From Zingiber officinale (lineage: Eukaryota > Streptophyta > Magnoliopsida > Zingiberales > Zingiberaceae), in assembly GCF_018446385.1 (NCBI RefSeq), contig NC_055987.1, positions 3,222,205 to 3,286,204 on the forward strand: a stretch of DNA of 64,000 bases. The letters run 5' to 3'. Shown one piece after another: positions 54,516-64,000 of the stretch. The notes under the pieces are model-generated. The model was not told the DNA's origin. It saw nothing but the letters and a program-made list of their open reading frames with translations, and searched no databases. The first letter of the stretch is position 1. Every line of letters starts with the position of its first letter. The position numbers and the translations under genes were made by a program.

Positions 54516-56364
54516 TGTTGGATTTTTCGGGCCGCGAAAACCGCTTTTTCGCGTCGCGAAAACCCCGAATCACCCTAGCCAACGGATCTCGTGCGAAGAA
54601 AACTTTTCAAAAACGATACGAGTACGAGTTTACAACTTAGATCTACTCCTAGATCTACATGAAGAAGAATTATACCTTCGAAGCGTGCCTTTCGCGTATC
54701 CCGCTCGTCCAAAACGCCGGATCTCGAGAGTATCAAGATAGATACCCCTCTAGAAGTATCCACACAAACACGTAGGTGGAGAAAAATACACAAAGAGGTG
54801 TGCTAGCACCTATTTGTGGTTCGGCCAAGATGAGGAGGAGAAGGAGAGCTTGAGAGGAAGAAGATGCAATAATCATCACTTGAATGAAAATGAATCCATC
54901 TTCATTCAAATTGTGGCCGACCACATTTCCCAAATGTAACCCCCTCATTAATGCATTAAGTTGTCATCAAAGAGGGAATGTAACCTCCATGAGGTGGCAC
55001 CCACTAGTAACTCCTATGAGGTGGCAACCATGATGATGTGGTGCATCATCATTGGTTCACATCAATGCCAACTCACCAATGAGGTGGCATAAAGTCAAGT
55101 CAAACTTGACTTTTAATCTTCCTCTCAAGTCAAGTCAAACTTGACCAAATCTCTTCCATGGTTGATCTAATCTAACTATTTGATTCAAGCTAACTTAATA
55201 TAATGAATCTAATTCATTAAATTAAGTTGATTTAATGAGTCATAATCTAAATTAGACTCATTGAATACATGAATCAACTTGAGTCTAACTCAATTAGCCC
55301 AATTTGGATTACTCTTAATCCAATTTGATCCATCAAATGAATCAAGTCCTCTTGGTTCATCATATGAACCTAATCTCCATCTAATTGTCCTAAGTGTGTG
55401 ACCCTATAGGTTCTTGTAACGTTGGCAATGCCCTAAACCCATTTAGGAGCATAAGTAATGAGCGGTATCTAGCAACACATCATTACTACCCAAGTTACAA
55501 GAATGTCGAGATCCAACATCACCTTGTGACTACTAATTGTGACTCCTCACAATATATGACAAGTGTCCTTCTATCCTAGACATCTAGATTGGTCAATGTG
55601 AAGCATAGACCGTGTCATCCTCTGACCAATCTAAATCTTGAACTCCAAGTAGACTCACTAAATCAAATGAACTCAATATCCTATATTGACTCATTTGGGC
55701 ATGGCCATGCACTTCGTGGTCTCACTCTATCAAGAATACCGATGTCTCTCCCGTCATATAGGAGGGATAGATCCCATCTACATCACTCACATCCCTCTGC
55801 ATAATTTGTTATATATCCAGTAATCGCCTTTATAGTCCACCCAGTTTCGGGTGACGTTTGACGAAACCAAAGTACATAACTCCTTATGTAGGGATCTATT
55901 GTGACTTTAGGTATAAGGACTAGTAGTCATACTAATAGCCACATGAGAAAGTATATGACACTCATATAACGATCCATGATACTTTCTCATGGCGGGTCAT
56001 TCAGTATACATTCTCTAATGTATACCCATGTGTCAACTTGATATCTCTATATCCATGACTTGTGAGATCAAGTCATCGAGTTGACCTACATGCTAGTCTT
56101 ATTGCATTAACATTGTCCCTGAATGTTAATACTCGACTAGGAATGATTAAGAGTAGTGTTCCCTATATCATCTCACTATCGGTTCAACTAACCGATTGAT
56201 ATAGGTGAGAACCATCTACTCAAGGACATTATTATACTTAGTTTATTTGGCACAAATACAAGTAAGTATAATAACCAAAATCCAAATGCCTTTATTTATA
56301 GAATATGATACAATAAGTCCAAAATACAATCATTTAATGATTGGCTCTAGGGCTCTAGCTAACA
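54516..56364 (-). repeat. 3' LTR of the Angela-like Copia
   Basis: TGTTGG...CTAACA. Contains a hairpin CATGAGAAAGTAT ... ATACTTTCTCATG (55942-55992) and GTCAAGTCAAACTTGAC twice (55093-55146), itself an inverted repeat. Both are also in the other LTR. Confidence 0.92.
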
Positions 56365-56378
56365 ATCTCCCACTAGCA

Positions 56379-57900
56379 CTAGTGCCAATCAGTGTAGGCT
56401 CTAAGCCCAAATGACCTAGTGTGACCATCATGCTTCTTCTGTGCCAAAGCCTTGGTCAAGGGATCTGCGATGTTAGCCTCTGTAGGTACTCTGCAAATCT
56501 TCACATCTCCTCTCTCGATGATCTCTCGAATGAGATGGAAGCGCCGTAGTATGTGTTTGTTCCGTTGGTGTGAGCGTGGTTCCTTCGCCTGTGCTATAGC
56601 TCCATTGCTGTCACAATAGAGCTCAATGGGGTCAGCAATGCTAGGAACCACCCCAAGTTCAGTGATGAACTTGCGGATCCAAACTGCCTCCTTTGCTGCC
56701 TCTGATGCAGCAATGTACTCGGCTTCTGTCGTAGAATCAGCTACTGTGTCCTGCTTAATGCAAAATACGAACCCCGATTGCGATCTATAGTCATCCTGGT
56801 CGGTCTGGAAGCTAGCATCACTGTAACCCTTTACAGCTAGCTCATCATTGCCTCCATATATCAAGAAATATTCTTTAGTCCTTCTTAAGTACTTAAGAAT
56901 ATTCTTGACCGCTATCCAGTGACTTTCACCTAGATCTGACTGGTATCTGCTCGTCATGCTCAAAGCATACGAGACATCAGGTCGAGTACATAGCATGGCG
57001 TACATGATCGATCCTATGGCTGAGGCATAAGGGATCTGATCCATGCGGTCTCTCTCCTCTCTAGAAGAGGGACCTTGAGTCTTCGAAAGACTCACGCCAT
57101 GTGACATCGGCAGAAATCCCTTCTTGGAGTTCTGCATGGCAAACCGAAGGAGTAGCTTGTCAATGTATGTACTCTGACTTAGGCCAAGCAATCTCTTAGA
57201 TCTATCTCTATAGATCTGTATCCCTAGAATGTGGGATGCTTCACCTAAGTCCTTCATTGAGAAGCAACTCCCTAGCCAAGTCTTGACAGACTGAAGCATA
57301 GGGATGTCCTTCCCAATGAGTAGTATGTCATCCACATACAATATGAGGAAGACAACTATATTCCCTACAACCTTCTTGTAGACACAAGGCTCATCTTCGT
57401 TCTTGATGAAACCAAACTATTTGATTGCATCATCGAATCAAAGATTCCAGCTCCGAGAAGCTTGCTTTAGTCCATAAATGGACCTATGCAGCTTGCATAC
57501 TAGTATGTTGTGGATCTACAAAACCCTCAGGTTGTGTCATGTACACATCCTCGAGTAGGTTTCCATTCAGAAACGCGGTTTTGACATCCATCTGCCATAT
57601 CTCATAGTCATGGTAGGCTGCAATAGCAAGCATGATCCGAATGGACTTAAACATCGCTACTGGAGAAAAGGTTTCATCATAGTCAATACCATGAATCTGC
57701 TTGAAACCTTTAGCTACCAAGCGACCCTTATAGATAAGTCCATCCATGTAGTCTTTCTCTTAAAGATCCACTTGCACCCAATGGATTTTACCCCTTCAGG
57801 TGGATCAACCAAAGTCCATACTTGGTTGGTGTACATGGATTCCATTTCGGATCTCATGGCCTCTAGCCATTTCTCGGAATCTGGTCTCATCACAGCTTCC
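56379..57900 (-). pseudogene. Copia reverse transcriptase and RNase H, few breaks
   Basis: RT begins WLEAMRSEMESMYTNQVW; a frame change in KWIFKRK (about 57745); then GRLVAKGFKQIHGIDYDETF and DVKTAFLNGNLLEDVYMTQP. A frame break or stop lies at about 57420-57485. It continues to the catalytic box YVDD in ILYVDDILLIG (about 57330). RNase H follows with KYLRRTKEYFLIYGGNDELA and DSTTEAEYIAASEAAKEAVW. Between SGFVFC and IKQDTVADS about 11 residues usual in the family are missing, an in-frame deletion at about 56755. It ends HTRSFGLRAYTDWH. Confidence 0.85.
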
Positions 57901-59430
57901 TGATAGGTGGTAGGCTCATCCTCTATGAGCACAATGTCATCATGGTCAGACAAGAGAAATGAGTATCTCTCAGGCTGACGACGTACCCTATCAGACCTGC
58001 GAAGAGGTATGTCTACTTGAACCGGTTGTTGTTCCTCAACTCCTTGTGGAACAACATCATCCACAACACTTTGTGGTTCCAGTTCAATTTCCATCGAGGC
58101 ATCAGTGCTATTGTTCGCATCTTGAACTTCTTCAAGATCAAACGCGCTCCCACTAGTCTTTCTAGAAACAAAGTCCCTTTCTAGAAAGACCCCAGTCTTT
58201 GCCACAATTTGACTGGGAATGTAGAAGTAATATCCCTTGGTTTCCTTGGGATATCCAATGAAATAACACTTGTCGATTTGGGTCCTAATTTGTCCGAGAC
58301 TTGACGCCTAACGTAAGTCTCACAAATCCTCATGAGACATCTCCGGACATCTCCACCATATCCTATATGGTGTCTTTATCACGGCCTTGGATGGAACTCG
58401 GTTGAGTATAAAAGCTGCCGTGTCTAGAGCATAGCCCCAAAGGAATGTCGGAAGATCTGTGTGACTCATCATAGACAGTACCATATCTAATAAGGTACGA
58501 TTTCTCCTTTCGGACACACCATTCCACTTTGGTGTTCCAGGAGGAGTGAGTTGGGATAGAATCCCACACTCAGCTAGATAGTCACGGAATTCATGGCTAA
58601 GGTATTCTCCACCTCGATCGGATCGAAGTATCTTAATACTCTTGCCAAGCTGGTTCTGTACTTCATTCTTGAATTCTTTGAACTTTTCAAAGGATTCTGA
58701 CTTATGTGTCATCAAGTACACATAACCATATCTACTGAAGTCATCAGTAAACGTGATGAAGTACCTATAACCGCCTTTAGCAGTGACATTGAAAGGGCCA
58801 CATACATCACTATGTATGAGTCCTAACAAATCAGTCGCCCTTTCGCTGTGCCCACTAAAGGGAGTCTTGGTCATCTTGCCTCGTAGGCATGACTCGCATA
58901 TCTCATATGATTCTAAATCAAATGAGTCCAGCAAACCATCCTTATGGAGCTGGGATAAGCGCTTGTCATTTATATGACCTAAGCGACAATGCCAGAGATA
59001 GGTTTGGTTCAGGTCATTTGACTTGAACCTCTTGGTATTTATGTTATAGATAGGGCTCTCAAGGTCAAGAAAATAGAGTCCGTTTATCAGAGGTGCACTA
59101 CAATAGAACATATCGTTTAAATAGACGGAACAACATTTGTTCTTTATTATAAACGAGAATCCTTTCTTGTCCAAACAAGAAACTGAAATTATGTTCTTAG
59201 TCAAGGCAGGCACATAACAATAATCATCTAATTCTAGTACTAGCCCAGAGGGCAGAGATAGATGGTAAGTTCCTACAGCAATAGCAGCAACCCGTGCTCC
59301 ATTGCCTACTCGTAGGTCTATCTCACCCTTCGTCAATGCCCTGCTATTTCTCAGCGCTTGTACATTAGTACAAATGTGCGAAGCACATCCGGTATCTAAT
59401 ACCCACGATGAAGAAATAGAGAGGTTGACT
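57714..59430 (-). pseudogene. Copia protease, GAG-pre-integrase and integrase
   Basis: Protease motif DTGCASHICTNVQ (family DSG/DTG, about 59385-59412). HCRLGHINDKRLSQLH and CESCLRG form the HHCC zinc-binding region (about 58890-58995). The integrase catalytic residues are in HSDVCGPF, RSDRGGEYL and NGVSERRNRTLLD (about 58490-58810), the DD35E triad intact. A frame change near 58320-58330 separates it from the linker KTGVFLERDFVSRKTSGSAF, which leads into RT. The long open frame (58320-59336) suggests young age. Confidence 0.88.
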
Positions 59431-59514
59431 TCTATAACATGTATACCTGAAGTAGAAATCTTATTTCTCTTCTTCTTAAGATCTTCCAGGTATTCTTTGG
59501 AGTTCCTTTTCTAG

Positions 59515-59849
59515 TGCCTTGCTTGTCCTTGATATAGGTGACAAAGATGTTCAACCATATCATAAGCGCTCATCAACTCATGTTGCTTCTGAAGCTCTGA
59601 GTTCATGGTTGCGAGCATAAGACAGGACACATCTAATGCGTCATCTTGATGCTTCTTGTAAGCATCTCGGTCTGCTCGCGTGGCAGTAGCAGGAGGAGCC
59701 TCCGGAATGGGTTGCTCCAGAACGTACAGTTTACGTTCTTGAGTGAGAACTATTCTCAGGTTCCTGTATCAGTCCAGGAAGTTTGCTCCGTTGAGCTTGT
59801 CCTTCTCAAGGACAGATCGCAGGGAGAAGGTGTTCGTATTTGACGTCAT
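59515..59849 (-). pseudogene. Truncated Copia gag with internal deletion
   Basis: ATG 59849 opens MTSNTNTFSLRSVLEKDKLN, with TGA where Trp is expected after GANFLD (about 59770). It runs to MLATMNSELQKQHELMSAYD and LYQGQARH. Directly after, at about 59515, a TAG and KRNSKEYLEDLKKK follow, sequence that in relatives lies after the zinc knuckle. The central gag and the CCHC knuckle are therefore deleted. Confidence 0.8.
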
Positions 59850-59850
59850 G

Positions 59851-61330
59851 GTTATCTACAACAGAATAAAAATAGAAATAAATATCATATTCTTAATTAT
59901 TTAATTAGGCCTTTAACTAAATGATGCTCCCACTGAATTCTATAATTCATGTGGGACAAGATCCACATCATACTAACCCTTGAGTTAGTTTTGGCTAATA
60001 CGCCCAAGATTTAGTATGATCGGTAGGTAACGATTACCAATTACATCTCTATGCAACTCTTGTTTATAGGATAAAATCTGCATTTATATTAAAACTCGAG
60101 TTAGCTTTGGCTAATACGCCCGAGAGTTAATATAAACATGATTTTGTCCTACTTTTCCAAACATTGGAAGAATGCCTATAGTTATACTCGATCCAACCGA
60201 GTTAACTAGGGATACTCAATCTTATTGAGTTTATATTCACCCATGCGTTGATAGGCGGGACCAAGATTGTCCCTCCGCACCCTACCAAGATAGTATGCGT
60301 TGCTCTGCTTTGGCAGATTCAACAACATCATGCGATCGAGGTAGTGATGGGTATCACAGCATGGTAGGCATTTTGAGTTGTCGTGATTTAGATCTAATCT
60401 AAATGATGTTGTATCATATACACGAAATAGATCTAATCTAATCAATAGAGTGCATCTTGTACACGATGTAGATCTAATCTAATCGTAAGACACTAATTAA
60501 TTACTTAATTAAACATGCATCATATACACAAGTAATTAACTAAGTTTTTGTGATTAGTCATGGCCCTACTACGATCTTCTCAAGCCAATGAGAAGATCGG
60601 ATAGTCAACCTAAGGTCAACTTCTCAAGCGCCTTCCTTTTGACCACCTTGTGTTACTCGCGCCTTCCTCGTAACTCCGTCTCGAGTGGACCTTCCACAGC
60701 TCTAAATTTGTACATTACAATTTTTGAAACTCGAGTTACATTCGAGTCTAAATCTAATTTACAACCAGAATAATAGAAAGGCATGACGCGCAGGTCGTGA
60801 AAATAAAATAAAAAATAAAATACAAGCACGCACATTACATAACGGCACGCAGACCGTATTATGAATTACAACACAATATCCAAATCTAATTTGGGTCATT
60901 TGGGCCATGACTATCACAAAATTAATATATAATTCAAAATTATATATTTCTGTAATTTTTCATAATTTTACAGATTTTATGAGTAAATTTTTTCCGGCGG
61001 TCCCGATTAGCGATTTCGGGCGCAATCGCGGAGCAAATCCCCTTGCGGGGTTAGGGGCAGTACCCCTACCCGCGATCTAACCATCGCGAGTTGCTCCTAA
61101 GCGATCCAAAAGTGCCTTATCCCGCTGTCCCAAAAAGATTTGGGTCGAAACGATGCCGTTTCGGGAAAAACTTCTCGGTAGTCGAAGCCTACAAGTGTAT
61201 AAACACTTGTGCTTCGCTTCTACGAGAAAAATTACTCTTAAAACTATAAAAACCATAAATTTACAGAAATGTACAGAAACTTTAATTTTTCATAAAAATC
61301 AAATTAAACTCGTACAAGCTTCGCACGTGG
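59851..61330 (-). other. Long 5' leader of the Angela-like Copia
   Basis: Non-coding region between PBS and gag. Contains two copies of GAGTTAGYTTTGGCTAATAC followed by GCCC (59982 and 60098) and three of AGATCTAATCTAA (60390-60483), plus a GC-rich stretch at 60985-61100. Long, possibly structured leaders are typical of this lineage. Confidence 0.7.
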
Positions 61331-61342
61331 CTCTGATACCAC
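61331..61342 (-). promoter_or_regulatory. Primer-binding site of the Angela-like Copia
   Basis: The minus strand reads TGGTATCAGAGC directly inside the 5' LTR. Confidence 0.92.
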
Positions 61343-63190
61343 TGTTGGGTTTTCCGGGCCGCGAAAACCGCTTTTTCGCGTAGCGGAAACCCCGAATCAC
61401 CCTAGCCAACGGATCTCGTGCGAAGAAAACTTTTCAAAAACGATACGAGTACGAGTTTACAACTTAGATCTACACCTAGATCTACATGAAGAAGAATTAT
61501 ACCTTCGAAGTGTGCCTTTCGCGTATCCCGCTCGTCCAAAACGCCGGATCTCGAGAGTATCAAGATAGATACCCCTCTAGAAGTATCCACACGAACACGT
61601 AGATGAGAAAAACACACAAAGAGGTGTGCTAGCACCTATTTGTGGTTCGGCCAAGATGAGGAGGAGAAGGAGAGCTTGAGAGGAAGAAGATGCAATAATC
61701 ATCACTTGAATGAAAATGAATCCATCTTCATTCAAATTGTGGCCGACCACATTTCCCAAATGTAACCCCCTCATTAATGCATTAAGTTGTCATCAAAGAG
61801 GGAATGTAACCTCCATGAGGTGACACTCACTAATAACTCCTATGAGGTGGCAACCATGATGATGTGGTGCATCATCATTGGTTCACATCAATGCCAACTC
61901 ACCAATGAGGTGGCATAAAGTCAAGTCAAACTTGACTTTTAATCTTCCTCTCAAGTCAAGTCAAACTTGACCAAATCTCTTCCATGGTTGATCTAATCTA
62001 ACCATTTGATTCAAGACAACTTAATATAATGAATCTAATTCATTAAATTAAGTTGATTTAATGAGTCATAATCTAAATTAGACTCATTGAATACATGAAT
62101 CAACTTGAGTCTAACTCAATTAGCCCAATTTGGATTACTTTTAATCCAATTTGATCCATCAAATGAATCAAGTCCTCTTGGTTCATCATATGAACCTAAT
62201 CTCCATCTAATTGTCCTAAGTGTGTGACCCTATAGGTTCTTGTAACGTTGGCAATGCCCTAAACCCATTTAGGAGCATAAGTAATGAGCGGTATCTAGCA
62301 ACACATCATTACTACCCAAGTTACAAGAATGTCGAAATCCAACATCACCTTGTGACTACTAATTGTGACTCCTCACAATATATGACAAGTGTCCTTCTAT
62401 CCTAGACATCTAGATTGGTCAATGTGAAGCATAGACCGTGTTATTCTCTGACCAATCTAAATCTTGAACTCCAAGTAGACTCACTAAATCAAATGAACTC
62501 AATATCCTATATTGACTCATTTGGGCATGGCCATGCACTTCGTGGTCTCACTCTATCAAGAATACCGATGTCTCTCCCGTCATATAGGAGGGATAGATCT
62601 CATCTACATCACTCACATCCCTCTGCATAATTTGTTATATACCCAGTAATCGCCTTTATAGTCCACCCAGTTACAGGTGACGTTTGACGAAACCAAAGTA
62701 CATAACTCCTTATGTAGGGAACCATGGTGACTTCAGGTCTAAGGACTAGTAGTCATACTAATAGCCACATGAGAAAGTATATGACACTCATATAACGATC
62801 CATGATACTTTCTCATGGCGGGTCATTCAGTATACATTCTCTAATGTATACCCATGTGTCAACTTGATATCTCTATATCCATGACTTGTGAGATCAAGTC
62901 ATCGAGTTGACCTACATGCTAGTCTTATTGTATTAACATTGTCCCTGAATGTTAATACTCGACTAAGAATGATTAAGAGTAGTGTTCCCTATATCATCTC
63001 ACTATCGGTTCAACTAACCGATTGATATAGGTGAGAACCATCTACTCAAGGACATTATTATACTTAGTTTATTTGGCACAAATACAAGTAAGTATAATAA
63101 CTAAAATCCAAATGCCTTTATTTATAGAATATGATACAATAAGTCCAAAATACAATCATCTAATGATTGGCTCTAGGGCTTTAGCTAACA
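61343..63190 (-). repeat. 5' LTR of the Angela-like Copia
   Basis: Direct partner of 54516-56364 with scattered substitutions and short indels. Same hairpin (62768-62818). Confidence 0.92.
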
Positions 63191-64000
63191 GATCACACAC
63201 AAATCGCAGATGAAGCTCGCAAAGAACTGCGGAGAAAATGCTACTCCCAGACTTTAAACAGTGCTCCCAATCGATCCAAATCATCCCCAATCGATTGCCA
63301 CGTCAGCACCGATCCATCGCAGCCGTCCATCGCTCGTTTCCTGCTCAACGGTCACTTCCCAATCGATCCACCGATCGATTGGGGCTGTCTGAATCGATCG
63401 ACTGATCGATTCAGCTTCATTCTGTGCTCTCGCGTCCGCGCGAGAGCTTCTGCTTCCAATCGATCAACCGATCGATTGGGAACATCTGAATCGATCGGTG
63501 GATCGATTCAGATGCATTCTGTGTTCTCGCAATCGCCCGAGAACTTCCCTGCCCAATCGATCAGCTGATCGATTGGCAGCTCCCAATCGATCGCCCGATC
63601 GATTGGGAAGGGTTCTGTGCTCACGAAATATGGTCCCAATCGATTGGGTCATTCCTTCCTTCATAGCACACTCCAATCGATCAGCTGATCGATTGGAGCT
63701 TGTTCAATCGATCGCCCGATCGATTGAACACCCTGGACTTGACTCAAACTCAAGTCCAGCTCCCCAAACCCAACTCTTGGTCAACCGTGACCTGTTGGGT
63801 TTGCACGCCTAGCATTTTGCTACTCTCGACCAACCTCGAACTAGCCTTCTAGCCTCCTCCATCAGCCTTGCGTCCCTCGGATATCTCCCCATCCTTCACG
63901 CCTTGCCTTCTGGAGCTTCCATCGGCCTCATCCTAGTTGTCGGGTTCTCGTAGCCAAATCACCCTAGGACTTGCTCTGCCAAGATCACACTTGGACTTTC
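63191..64000 (-). mobile_element. LTR B, continued, runs off the window
   Basis: Resumes at GATCACACACAAATCGCAG after the nested element. Contains the four-module ATCGAT palindrome array and then CCTTGCGTCCCTCGGATATC-type DNA resembling the 15800-15960 part of the gag-only element's LTR. The other end lies beyond 64000. Confidence 0.6.
63356..63735 (-). repeat. Tandem array of ATCGAT palindrome pairs, four modules
   Basis: Palindromes CCAATCGATC-n-GATCGATTGG at about 63358, 63455, 63554, 63582 and 63672, and GAATCGATC-n-GATCGATTC or TCAATCGATC-n-GATCGATTGA at about 63390, 63489 and 63704, with spacers CAC, ACT, AAC, AGCT, GCCC. GCTCTCGCGTCCGCGCGAGAGC (63426) and GTTCTCGCAATCGCCCGAGAAC (63523) are further inverted repeats between pairs. 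Confidence 0.9.

Larger units (their letters stand above)
54516..63190 (-). mobile_element. Angela/Tork-like Copia retrotransposon, nearly complete
   Basis: Direct LTRs 54516-56364 and 61343-63190 (about 1.85 kb each), PBS TGGTATCAGAGC on the minus strand at 61331-61342, long leader, gag remnant, then protease-integrase-RT-RNase H in Copia order ending at 56379. The LTRs look very similar with scattered differences, so insertion is fairly recent. The flanks GAAAC and GATCA do not match as a duplication. It is nested in LTR B. The gag internal deletion and a handful of breaks make it non-autonomous. Confidence 0.92.

Overview
The window is nuclear DNA from a flowering plant, almost certainly a monocot. 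Supporting this are a CNL-type (non-TIR) disease-resistance gene relic, CASP-like gene exons with plant-type GT/AG splice sites, and dense nested plant LTR retrotransposons, CACTA, MULE and hAT elements. The style of the LTRs (palindrome blocks, a C/G homopolymer near the LTR end, Copia PBS complementary to initiator tRNA-Met) made me think of the ginger/banana order, but that is an impression and not demonstrated. No intact single-copy host gene was found. This is repeat-rich intergenic sequence in which host genes survive as broken pieces.

Left part (1-14930): exon 2 of a CASP-like membrane protein gene, cut by a hAT-like end; a degraded SINE; a near-full-length CC-NB-LRR gene (1961-5463) broken by two nonsense codons and one frameshift; then a MULE of about 6.8 kb with long TIRs. 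The MULE carries a decayed FAR1-type transposase on the minus strand and, convergent to it, an intact two-exon GRF zinc-finger gene. Immediately to its right lies exon 1 of a CASP-like gene whose intron was then invaded by other elements.

Middle part (15196-36240): a gag-only Copia-type LTR element (TSD CAAAT) with a 544-bp hAT MITE inside its gag; a non-autonomous CACTA element (19872-24589) carrying 5' pieces of two host genes, ribosomal protein P0 and sterol methyltransferase 2 (a Pack-CACTA); a SINE; a Cassandra-like 5S-containing LTR; the 3' half of a non-autonomous LTR element; CACTA remnants; a 1.75-kb solo LTR with a perfect TSD (AGAAG); and a Myb/SANT-like gene tail.

Right part (37739-64000): a decayed Ale-like Copia element; a CACTA element with a broken TNP2 transposase; an AT-rich satellite of about 19 units of about 78 bp; degraded Copia RNase H/LTR fragments; and a large Angela/Tork-like Copia (54516-63190, minus strand) nested in another LTR that continues past the window end.

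The most unusual structure is shared by several different LTRs. Between a conserved U3 segment and the TATA-like region each has a block of short CpG-containing palindromes in pairs or tandem modules. Each LTR uses its own core (GGGCGCCC, GGTCGACC or ATCGAT). The two LTRs of one element differ by one palindrome unit.
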